From assembly GCA_013811855.1 (NCBI GenBank), contig JACCUL010000532.1, positions 1-11,335 on the forward strand: a DNA stretch of 11,335 bases, in the 5' to 3' direction. The DNA comes from Acidimicrobiia bacterium. Its GTDB lineage: Bacteria > Actinomycetota > Acidimicrobiia > Acidimicrobiales > Ilumatobacteraceae. A model generated the notes under the pieces. It ran no database searches. It had not been told where the DNA came from and saw only the letters and a program-made list of their open reading frames with translations. A program made the translations under genes and the position numbers. This document shows, one piece after another, positions 6,144-11,183 of the stretch; the first letter of the stretch is position 1; every line of letters begins with the position of its first letter.

Positions 6144-7253
6144 CTACGGCACGAGCACCCGGTCGACGACGTGCAGGAACCCGTTGGCCCCTTCGATGTC
6201 GGTCGGATCGAGGGCGGCGCCGTCGACGAGCTCGGCCTCTTGGTCGACGGGCAGCGTGTCGCCGCCGATCGTGGCCAGCTCAGGCCGATCGAAGATGTCA
6301 CCGGCGGTGAGCGCCTCCGACAGGATGTGACGCTCGAGTAGCTCACGGATTCGCTCGGGGTCGTCGAGGAGCTCATCACCGCCCGGTGACTGGCGGACCA
6401 GCTCGAACGCCGCGTTGCCCGGCGCGAACAGCGTGATCGGTTCCTCGCCATCGACCACGTCCACGAGATCGGCCCGCTCGATGGCCTCGCGCAGCTCGGA
6501 GAGGTCGGGGCTGGCCGTGACGATGTCCCACACCGTGGCCTCCGGCGACGGCGGCACGGTCACCACCGGGATCGTGGTCGTCGTCGTGGTCGGCGCGAGG
6601 GTGGTCGGCGCGACGGTCGTCGGCGCGAGGGTCGTCGGCGCCACCGTGGTCGGTGGCGGCGTCGTCGGCGGGGGCGTCGTCGGGGCCAGGGTGGTCGGCG
6701 GCGTTGTCGTCGTCGGGGCCGGCGTCGTGGTCGGCGCGATGGTGGTCGTCGGTGCGTCCGTGCTGGCCGGGAGGGTCGTCGGCGTGGTCGTCGCCACGAC
6801 GACGGTCCCGGACGTGATCGCCGTGGGGGGGATCGTGTCATCCCCGGCGTCGTCCCCACTCGTCCACACGACCAGGGCGATGACGAGCACGATCAGCGCG
6901 ACGACACCGGCGATCAGCGCCGCCAACGGGCCGGGCTGGCGGTACCACGGCTCCGGCTCGAACTCGTAGTCGCCGTCGTCGCCGTAGCCGTCGTCACCCC
7001 CGCCACCTGCTCCCCCGCCGCCGTAGGGCGGCCCCGGGTCGTACGGACCGCCGCCTCCGCCGGCCGGAGGCATCACCGTCGTCTGATCGCCGGGGACGAA
7101 GCCGGGATCGGGGGGCAGGACGCGCGTCGGCTCGGGATCACGGTCGGCGCCGATCGGCGGCAACTGCCCCGTCGGCGGGTCGTCACCCTGGTCACCGAAG
7201 GGCGGGAAGTACTCGGTCGGCCGTCCGTCGTCGTGGGGACCTCGGTCGCTCAT
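6144..7253 (-). CDS. Membrane-anchored fasciclin (FAS1) domain protein
   Basis: FAS1 domains are cell-surface adhesion or ligand-binding modules. The 369-residue protein has four parts. Residues 1-107 are an acidic Pro/Gly-rich tail with a 15-residue repeat (see 7065-7220). Residues 110-130 are one hydrophobic membrane helix. Residues about 151-235 are a Thr/Pro linker. Residues about 238-369 are a FAS1 domain with ITLFAPGNAAFE (273-284), RIRELLERHIL (301-311) and the C-terminal NGFLHVVDRVLVP (357-369). Topology is inferred as tail inside, linker and FAS1 outside. ATG 7253 has a well-formed promoter whose -10 ends 6 nt upstream, so the message is probably leaderless and independent of cysM, 40 bases upstream. 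The Thr/Pro linker resembles that of the lipoprotein encoded at 3779-4591, suggesting both span the same envelope. The ligand is unknown. Confidence 0.9.
   Translation of the reverse strand: MSDRGPHDDGRPTEYFPPFGDQGDDPPTGQLPPIGADRDPEPTRVLPPDPGFVPGDQTTVMPPAGGGGGPYDPGPPYGGGGAGGGGDDGYGDDGDYEFEPEPWYRQPGPLAALIAGVVALIVLVIALVVWTSGDDAGDDTIPPTAITSGTVVVATTTPTTLPASTDAPTTTIAPTTTPAPTTTTPPTTLAPTTPPPTTPPPTTVAPTTLAPTTVAPTTLAPTTTTTTIPVVTVPPSPEATVWDIVTASPDLSELREAIERADLVDVVDGEEPITLFAPGNAAFELVRQSPGGDELLDDPERIRELLERHILSEALTAGDIFDRPELATIGGDTLPVDQEAELVDGAALDPTDIEGANGFLHVVDRVLVP
6549..6803 (-). repeat. Thr/Pro linker-coding low-complexity repeat
   Basis: This encodes residues about 151-235 of the FAS1 protein. The cleanest part, 6585-6641, repeats a 15-base unit encoding APTT(L/V) in alternation. 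It is likely prone to length variation between strains and could be O-glycosylated. Confidence 0.75.
7065..7220 (-). repeat. Four 15-residue threonine repeats in the FAS1 protein N-terminus
   Basis: PTEYFPP (residues 12-18), PTGQLPP (27-33), PTRVLPP (42-48) and QTTVMPP (57-63) recur at exactly 15 residues (45 bases). The frame (P/Q)-T-x-x-hydrophobic-P-P is fixed and the spacers vary, with an acidic residue shortly before each threonine. They lie on the predicted cytoplasmic side of the membrane helix. Confidence 0.75.
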
Positions 7254-7259
7254 CCGGCC

Positions 7260-7288
7260 ATTCTCCCCGGATCAAGCGTTTGTGTCAC
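7260..7288 (-). promoter_or_regulatory. Promoter of the FAS1 gene, inside the cysM-FAS1 gap
   Basis: On the minus strand GTGACA (7283-7288, five of six to the TTGACA consensus), a 17-nt spacer and GAGAAT (7260-7265, four of six to TATAAT), then 6 nt to ATG 7253. This is the best-formed promoter in the window. It fills almost the whole 40-base gap after the cysM stop. Confidence 0.6.
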
Positions 7289-7293
7289 CAGGT

Positions 7294-8256
7294 CTAAAAG
7301 TAGATCACGCGCTCGGCGTTGGCTTCGGCCTCGTCGAGATCGGCGGTGTACGCGCCGGTCGACAGGTACTTCCAGCCGCCGTCGCAGACGATGAAGACGA
7401 TCACCCCTCCGTCGATCTCGCCGGCGATCTTGGCCGCCCCGGCCAGGGCGGCACCGGCCGAGAGTCCGGCGAAGATCCCGCACTCGGCGACGAGACGGCG
7501 GGTCCACTCGACCGACTCGCGGGGCCGCACGACCCGTTTGCGGTCGAGCACGTCGCGCCCGTGCCAGTTGTCGAACACCGGCGGGATGTAGCCGTCGTCG
7601 AGGTTGCGCAGCCCTTCGACCCGCTCGCCGAGCGGCGGTTCCACAGCGATGATCTTGACGTCGGGGTTGTGCTCCTTGAGGAACGTCCCGACGCCCATCA
7701 ACGTGCCGCTCGTGCCCAGTCCGGCGACGAAGTGGGTGATGTCGGGCACGTCCTGCCAGATCTCCGGGCCCGTGCCCTCGTAGTGGGCCCTCGGGTTGGC
7801 GTCGTTGCCGTACTGGTAGAGGAAGCACCAGTCGGGGTGCTCGGCCGCCAGCGCCTCGGCCCGCCGCACGGCGCCGTTGGAGCCCTCGGCGCCTGGCGTG
7901 AGGATGATCTCGGCCCCGAACACCTGCAGCATCTGGCGTCGCTCGATGGACACGTTCTCGGGCAGCAGGATCTTGATCGGGTAGCCCTTGATCCGGGCGA
8001 TCGCGGCCAGGGCGATGCCGGTGTTGCCCGACGACGGCTCGACGATGGTCTGGCCCGGCCGCAGCTGCCCGTGCTTCTCGGCGTCCTCGATCATGGCGCG
8101 GGCGATGCGGTCCTTGACCGATCCGAACGGGTTGTCGCTCTCGAGCTTGGCGAGGATGCGCACGTCGGGGTTGGGCGACAGGGACGACACGTCGACCATC
8201 GGCGTGTGCCCGATGAGGTCGAGCACGCTCTCGTTGGTGCTGGCGATGGTGAGCAT
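7294..8256 (-). CDS. cysM: Cysteine synthase, CysM (O-phosphoserine / CysO-dependent) type
   Basis: This is a PLP-dependent beta-replacement enzyme making cysteine. The 320-residue product shows the PLP lysine in NPFGSVKDR (Lys48), the substrate loop EPSSGNTG (73-80), the ERRQ segment (105-108) and the phosphate-binding GLGTSGT (179-185). From memory it closely follows M. tuberculosis CysM rather than CysK: LYQYGNDAN, HYEGTGPE, THFVAGLGTSGTLMG and DGGWKYLSTGAY all have counterparts. Arg217, in GLRN, aligns with CysM Arg220, the residue tied to O-phosphoserine use. CysM takes sulfur from a thiocarboxylated carrier, CysO, and the Cys-CysO product is cut by Mec. Here mec is directly upstream (45-base gap) but no cysO lies between them. 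ATG 8256 fits homologues; GGAAAG lies 11 nt upstream, a rather long Shine-Dalgarno spacing. Confidence 0.94.
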   Translation of the reverse strand: MLTIASTNESVLDLIGHTPMVDVSSLSPNPDVRILAKLESDNPFGSVKDRIARAMIEDAEKHGQLRPGQTIVEPSSGNTGIALAAIARIKGYPIKILLPENVSIERRQMLQVFGAEIILTPGAEGSNGAVRRAEALAAEHPDWCFLYQYGNDANPRAHYEGTGPEIWQDVPDITHFVAGLGTSGTLMGVGTFLKEHNPDVKIIAVEPPLGERVEGLRNLDDGYIPPVFDNWHGRDVLDRKRVVRPRESVEWTRRLVAECGIFAGLSAGAALAGAAKIAGEIDGGVIVFIVCDGGWKYLSTGAYTADLDEAEANAERVIYF

Positions 8257-8259
8257 GGG

Positions 8260-8269
8260 AGCGATCGCT
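8260..8269. repeat. 10-bp palindrome just upstream of cysM
   Basis: AGCGATCGCT is a perfect palindrome ending 3 nt before the cysM start codon, in the 45-base mec-cysM gap. It contains the octamer GCGATCGC. It could be an operator or RNA hairpin, but a single occurrence may be chance. Confidence 0.35.
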
Positions 8270-8301
8270 TTCCGACAAAGCCGATTGACTACGTCGGGAT
8301 T

Positions 8302-8712
8302 CTACTCCCTCGTCACCGCCACGTCCTCCTCTGACACCTCGCCGCCGACGATCCGGTAGCTGCGCAGCGACGGTGCCGTCTCGTCGCGCAGGCTGACGAT
8401 CACGTAGTGCCAGCCCGGATCGGGGGCCTGAGCGACGTCGGTCGGACTGGGGTAGGCCTCGGTGTGCGTGTGGCTGTGCACGACGCCGACGATCTCCCAC
8501 CCCGCGTTCTCCGCAGCCCGTTCGGCCCGCAGGTGATCGAGCGGATCGAGCGTGTAGACCCGCGCCGACTCGGCGACGTTGCGGCACGGGAAGAAGCGGG
8601 CGACGGTGTCGCCCTCGGGCGGGCCGGCGATCAGCCCGCACGCCTCGTACGGGTAGCGCTCTACGGACAGGGCGACGATCTCGTCGACCGTCGACGCTGG
8701 GACCTCGAGCAC
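8302..8712 (-). CDS. mec: JAMM/MPN-domain metallopeptidase (M67), Mec-like
   Basis: In mycobacteria Mec is a zinc peptidase that releases cysteine from the C-terminus of the sulfur carrier CysO after CysM has attached it. The 136-residue product has a complete JAMM site: Glu23 in PYEACGL and H79-S-H81-x7-S89-x2-D92 (HSHTHTEAYPSPTD). The rest is a short single MPN domain of usual size. GTG 8712 is chosen because a TAGCGT hexamer lies 7 nt upstream and the N-terminus then reads (M)LEVPAST, as short as in homologues. An ATG at 8736 in frame would add eight residues and is the likely choice of automatic callers. It is followed by cysM on the same strand, which strongly supports a role in cysteine synthesis. 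A general deubiquitinase-like or other isopeptidase role is the alternative. Confidence 0.88.
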   Translation of the reverse strand: MLEVPASTVDEIVALSVERYPYEACGLIAGPPEGDTVARFFPCRNVAESARVYTLDPLDHLRAERAAENAGWEIVGVVHSHTHTEAYPSPTDVAQAPDPGWHYVIVSLRDETAPSLRSYRIVGGEVSEEDVAVTRE

Positions 8713-8719
8713 CTCGCGC

Positions 8720-8725
8720 ACGCTA
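8720..8725 (-). promoter_or_regulatory. Predicted -10 element of mec-cysM (leaderless)
   Basis: TAGCGT on the minus strand, 7 nt before GTG 8712. It is the same hexamer as the one in front of the SCO6745-family gene at 2917. It would drive the mec-cysM pair. No -35 is evident. Confidence 0.45.
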
Positions 8726-8740
8726 CCGACGCGCATCTCG

Positions 8741-8746
8741 TACCCT
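8741..8746 (+). promoter_or_regulatory. Possible -10 element of smpB
   Basis: TACCCT lies 10 nt before ATG 8757, identical to the hexamer at 3766. The slightly longer spacing would leave a leader of a few bases or none. It lies in the 44-base divergent gap between mec and smpB. Confidence 0.35.
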
Positions 8747-8756
8747 CGGCTGCCCC

Positions 8757-9233
8757 ATGAGCAGGTCCGGCCCGTCGTCGATCGCCACCAACCGCCGGGC
8801 GCGGTTCGACTACGCCATCCTCGACACCGTCGAGGCCGGGCTCGTCCTCCAGGGCAGCGAGGTCAAGAGCCTGCGGCTCAGCCAGGTGCAGCTCGCCGAG
8901 GCGTTCGCCCGCGTCACCGACGGGGAGGTGTGGCTGGAAGGCGCGCATATCGCGCCGTACCAGTTCGCCAGCGGCGTCGGCTCCCACGAGCCTGATCGAC
9001 GCCGCAAGCTGCTGCTCCACCGCGACGAGATCGCGCGGCTGCAGGCCCGCGTGGCCCAGGAGCGACTGGCGCTCGTGCCGTTGCGGCTGTACTTCAAAGA
9101 GGGCCGCGTCAAGGTCGAGCTCGGTCTCGCCAAGGGGCGCCAGAAGGGAGACAAGCGCCAGGCGATCGCCGAGCGCGACGCCAAGCGGGAGGTCGAGCGG
9201 GCGCTCGGCCGCCAACGCAAGGGCACGACCTGA
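8757..9233 (+). CDS. smpB: SsrA-binding protein SmpB
   Basis: SmpB binds tmRNA and brings it to stalled ribosomes for trans-translation, tagging unfinished proteins for degradation. The 158-residue product has the family blocks: NRRARFDYAILDTVEAGLVL (residues 12-31), GSEVKSLR (33-40), the internal HEPDRRRKLLLHRDEI (77-92), YFKEGRVKVELGLAKGR (111-127) and the basic C-terminal tail KGDKRQAIAERDAKREVERAL (129-149) that enters the ribosomal mRNA channel. Length is normal. ATG 8757 puts the usual short N-terminal extension before the OB-fold core. No tmRNA gene (ssrA) is recognisable in the window. In many actinobacteria smpB follows ftsX; here it is instead divergent from mec and followed 59 bases later by the kinase gene. 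Confidence 0.97.
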   Translation: MSRSGPSSIATNRRARFDYAILDTVEAGLVLQGSEVKSLRLSQVQLAEAFARVTDGEVWLEGAHIAPYQFASGVGSHEPDRRRKLLLHRDEIARLQARVAQERLALVPLRLYFKEGRVKVELGLAKGRQKGDKRQAIAERDAKREVERALGRQRKGTT

Positions 9234-9280
9234 GCCAATCAGAGCGGTCCGGCGGAACCGACCCGTCGGCCGAGATCTGG

Positions 9281-9286
9281 CAGGCT
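9281..9286 (+). promoter_or_regulatory. Predicted -10 element of the adenylate-kinase-like gene
   Basis: CAGGCT lies 6 nt before GTG 9293, in the 59-base gap after smpB. It is off consensus, but the placement matches the other leaderless-type starts here. Confidence 0.35.
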
Positions 9287-9292
9287 CGCGCC

Positions 9293-9958
9293 GTGCTCAA
9301 GTTCGTCATCATGGGCGTCCAGGGCAGCGGCAAGGGGACCCAGGCCAAGCTGTTGGCCGACGACTACGACCTCGTCCACGTCAGCGTCGGCGACCTCTTC
9401 CGCTGGAACGTGCAGCACCACACCAAGCTCGGGGCCCAGGTGCGCCGGATCGTGTCGTCGGGCCAGCTCGTCGGTGACGACCTCGTGGAGTCCGTCGTCC
9501 AGCAGCGGCTGGAGACGCACGACTGGAACTACGGGTTCATCGTCGACGGGTTCCCCCGCAACGCCCGGCAGGCCGAGTTCTTCCTCGAGAGCTACGACAT
9601 CGATGGCGTGATCGACCTCGAGCTGCCCGACGAGGAGGTCGCCCGGCGGGTGTTGGCGCGGCGACTGTGCTCGGGGTGCGGGCTGGACTGGAACCTGCTC
9701 AGCCACCGCCCCAAGCTGGCCGATGTCTGTGACGTCTGCGGCGCACCGCTCGGGGTGCGCTCGGACGACAACCCCGAGGCGCTCGCCGTCCGCTTGCGCG
9801 AGTACCACGACAAGACGCGTCCCGTGATCGAGCTGTTCCAGCGCAAGGAGTTCGTGGTGACCGTCGATGCGACGCGCTCGATCCCCGAGATCCAGTCGGA
9901 GATCCGCGCGTCGCTCGACCTGGCACCTCCCGTCAGGACGACGAGAGCGGCACCCTGA
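9293..9958 (+). CDS. adk: Adenylate-kinase-like nucleoside monophosphate kinase with zinc lid
   Basis: Adenylate kinases interconvert ATP + AMP and 2 ADP. The 221-residue product has the P-loop GVQGSGKGTQ (residues 8-17), the NMP-site SVGDLFR (31-37), IVDGFPRN (83-90), a lid with four cysteines C126-x2-C129 and C146-x2-C149 (a zinc site) and SDDNPEALAVRLREYH (157-172). Length is that of long-lid Adk. Two points are unusual. The NMP-site Thr of the common STGD motif is Val here (SVGD). The gene also sits alone, not beside secY in the ribosomal-protein operon where actinobacterial adk normally lies. It may therefore be a second Adk-like kinase, and AMP specificity is not certain. GTG 9293 begins MLKFVIMGVQGSGKG, the usual distance to the P-loop. 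Its last 26 bases overlap the convergent ScyD-like gene. Confidence 0.88.
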   Translation: MLKFVIMGVQGSGKGTQAKLLADDYDLVHVSVGDLFRWNVQHHTKLGAQVRRIVSSGQLVGDDLVESVVQQRLETHDWNYGFIVDGFPRNARQAEFFLESYDIDGVIDLELPDEEVARRVLARRLCSGCGLDWNLLSHRPKLADVCDVCGAPLGVRSDDNPEALAVRLREYHDKTRPVIELFQRKEFVVTVDATRSIPEIQSEIRASLDLAPPVRTTRAAP

Positions 9959-11027
9959 GGAGCCGGCCGTCGCCGAAGACGTGGTCGGTCACGTAGACGG
10001 CGCCACGCGGGCCGACGGCGACGCCACCCGGCTGCGACAGCTCGCCGACGGCCAGCCGGCGACGGTCCTTGTTCGGCCTGATCTGCACGAGGACGGCCGG
10101 CGGGAAGTCACCGGTCTCGAACCCGGCCTCGAAGGCGAGGACGCCAGCCGCGGCGAGCTCGTACACGTAGAGCCGGTTGTTGTTCTGGTTGATGTCGATG
10201 TCCTGGATCGCCGTCAGCCGCTTGACGTAGGTCGTGCACCCCGACTGCGGGTGGTTCACCGAGCAGCGGACGTTGTGCGCGTCCGGTGCGATGCGCCACA
10301 CCCGCGACGAGCCGGGCCGGAAGGGAAAGCCCTTCAGCTCGCCGACGTAGATGGCGCCGTTGCGCCCGACGGTCACCGACGTGGGCACGGCCTCGGCCGT
10401 GATCGTCGGCGGCAGACCCGAGTGGGGACCGAGGTGGCTGGTCGAGACCTCCTCGAGGTCGAAGCGGGCGACCGTGCTGGCATGCCCGCCGACGGTGACC
10501 CGGATGAGGTCGTTGTTCGCCGCATCTGCGATCAGCGCGTCGCCGTTGTGGTCGATCGTCAAGCCGTACGGGTTCGACTCCTCGGCGAAGTCGTCCTGGT
10601 CGAACGGATCGGGATCGGTCTGCTGGTAGGCGGTGATGTCGAGGACGACCTCGATCTCGCCTGTTTCCGGCACCTGGCGGAACAGCAGGACGTGGGCTTC
10701 GTCGGGAGTGGGTGCCTCCCCATCGGGTCCGATCGCCCATCCGCTGCCGTCGAAATCGCTCACCGCCACGTCGGTCAGGTTGACCGGGTCGGTGGCCTCG
10801 AACGGTTCGTCTTCGCCCGCTGGCAGTACCAGCACCGGCCCGGGCGGCCCGAAGGCTCCCTGCGCCACGACCACGTCGCTGAACGCAGTGACGTCGATGC
10901 CTTTCGGCGACGACAACCCGTCGAGCAACACCACCGCGTTGCCCGCTCCCGCAGTATCCGGCGCCACGACCCCGACACACAATGTGGTCACGGTCGACAG
11001 CGCGAGAAACGCCCGCTTCCTGCGCAT
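9933..11027 (-). CDS. ScyD/ScyE-family exported protein (beta-propeller-like)
   Basis: The 364-residue product has a Sec signal peptide (MRRKRAFLAL, a hydrophobic core to about residue 21, and likely cleavage after TAGA at 28), so it is probably secreted. The body carries NHL/propeller-like repeats of the type NPYGLTID-NGDALIADAANNDLIRV (152-176), AVPTSVTVGRNGAIYVGELKGFPF (213-236), NRLYVYEL and QPGGVAVGPRGAVYVTDH (332-349). The block with GxPxxxxxAVPTSV, GxxYVGELxGFPF and SRVWRI is the hallmark of the ScyD/ScyE family. That name comes from the cyanobacterial scytonemin cluster, but members occur widely in actinobacteria with unknown role. Cys255 and Cys264 may form a small disulfide loop. 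ATG 11027 is chosen for the signal peptide and a G-rich ribosome site; a longer frame to 11297 is not needed. It is convergent with the kinase gene. Confidence 0.85.
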   Translation of the reverse strand: MRRKRAFLALSTVTTLCVGVVAPDTAGAGNAVVLLDGLSSPKGIDVTAFSDVVVAQGAFGPPGPVLVLPAGEDEPFEATDPVNLTDVAVSDFDGSGWAIGPDGEAPTPDEAHVLLFRQVPETGEIEVVLDITAYQQTDPDPFDQDDFAEESNPYGLTIDHNGDALIADAANNDLIRVTVGGHASTVARFDLEEVSTSHLGPHSGLPPTITAEAVPTSVTVGRNGAIYVGELKGFPFRPGSSRVWRIAPDAHNVRCSVNHPQSGCTTYVKRLTAIQDIDINQNNNRLYVYELAAAGVLAFEAGFETGDFPPAVLVQIRPNKDRRRLAVGELSQPGGVAVGPRGAVYVTDHVFGDGRLLRVPLSSS

Positions 11028-11034
11028 TGCAAAA

Positions 11035-11040
11035 CCCCCC
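11035..11040 (-). promoter_or_regulatory. G-rich ribosome binding site of the ScyD-like gene
   Basis: GGGGGG on the minus strand, 7 nt before ATG 11027. It is not a standard AGGAGG but is well placed. Unlike most genes here, this one appears to have a real 5' leader. Confidence 0.4.
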
Positions 11041-11048
11041 GTCTTGAT

Positions 11049-11066
11049 GTCGCCCGTAGTGGCGAC
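11049..11066 (-). repeat. Hairpin in the leader of the ScyD-like gene
   Basis: GTCGCC and GGCGAC form a perfect 6-bp stem around a 6-nt loop. It lies between the predicted -10 and the ribosome site, so it would be in the 5' untranslated RNA. Possible role in mRNA stability or control; it may be chance. Confidence 0.35.
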
Positions 11067-11072
11067 GGCGGA

Positions 11073-11102
11073 AGAATTGCCGACGCAAGGGATTGGCGTC
11101 AA
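11073..11102 (-). promoter_or_regulatory. Possible promoter of the ScyD-like gene
   Basis: TTGACG (11097-11102, five of six to the -35 consensus), an 18-nt spacer and AATTCT (11073-11078, three of six) on the minus strand. This would give a leader of roughly 40 nt before ATG 11027. A GACGC/GCGTC inverted pair (11082-11086, 11096-11100) overlaps the -35. The rest of the gap to 11183 holds only the opposing -10 at 11171. Confidence 0.35.
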
Positions 11103-11170
11103 GTCTGACCTCCGGTCGGGTGAGGCCCCCCGGAACGTGCGCCCGGAATGAGACCGTGACACCCCCTGTT

Positions 11171-11176
11171 CATGAT
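11171..11176 (+). promoter_or_regulatory. Predicted -10 element of the last gene (leaderless)
   Basis: CATGAT (four of six to TATAAT) ends 7 nt before ATG 11184. It is the main support for calling that short open frame a gene. Confidence 0.4.
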
Positions 11177-11183
11177 GGGGACC

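Noticed and set aside
4604..6451. Minus-strand open frame of 615 codons opposite the sulfatase
   Set aside because: It is Arg/Val/Gly-rich low-complexity shadow coding, and the plus strand encodes a complete sulfatase with all catalytic motifs.
6549..6803. CRISPR-like or satellite array suggested by the repeated GTCGGCG pattern
   Set aside because: The repeats are in frame and encode a Thr/Pro linker. There are no unique spacers of constant length.
7250..8641. Minus-strand frame of 463 codons overlapping mec and cysM in another frame
   Set aside because: It overlaps two recognised genes on the same strand and has a composition typical of out-of-frame GC-rich DNA.
9234..9292. Possible tmRNA (ssrA) gene after smpB
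   Set aside because: The gap is only 59 bases and contains no tRNA-like acceptor or tag-coding sequence.
9867..11108. Plus-strand frame of 413 codons opposite the ScyD-like gene
   Set aside because: No start signal and no family motifs. The minus strand has a signal peptide and ScyD-family blocks.
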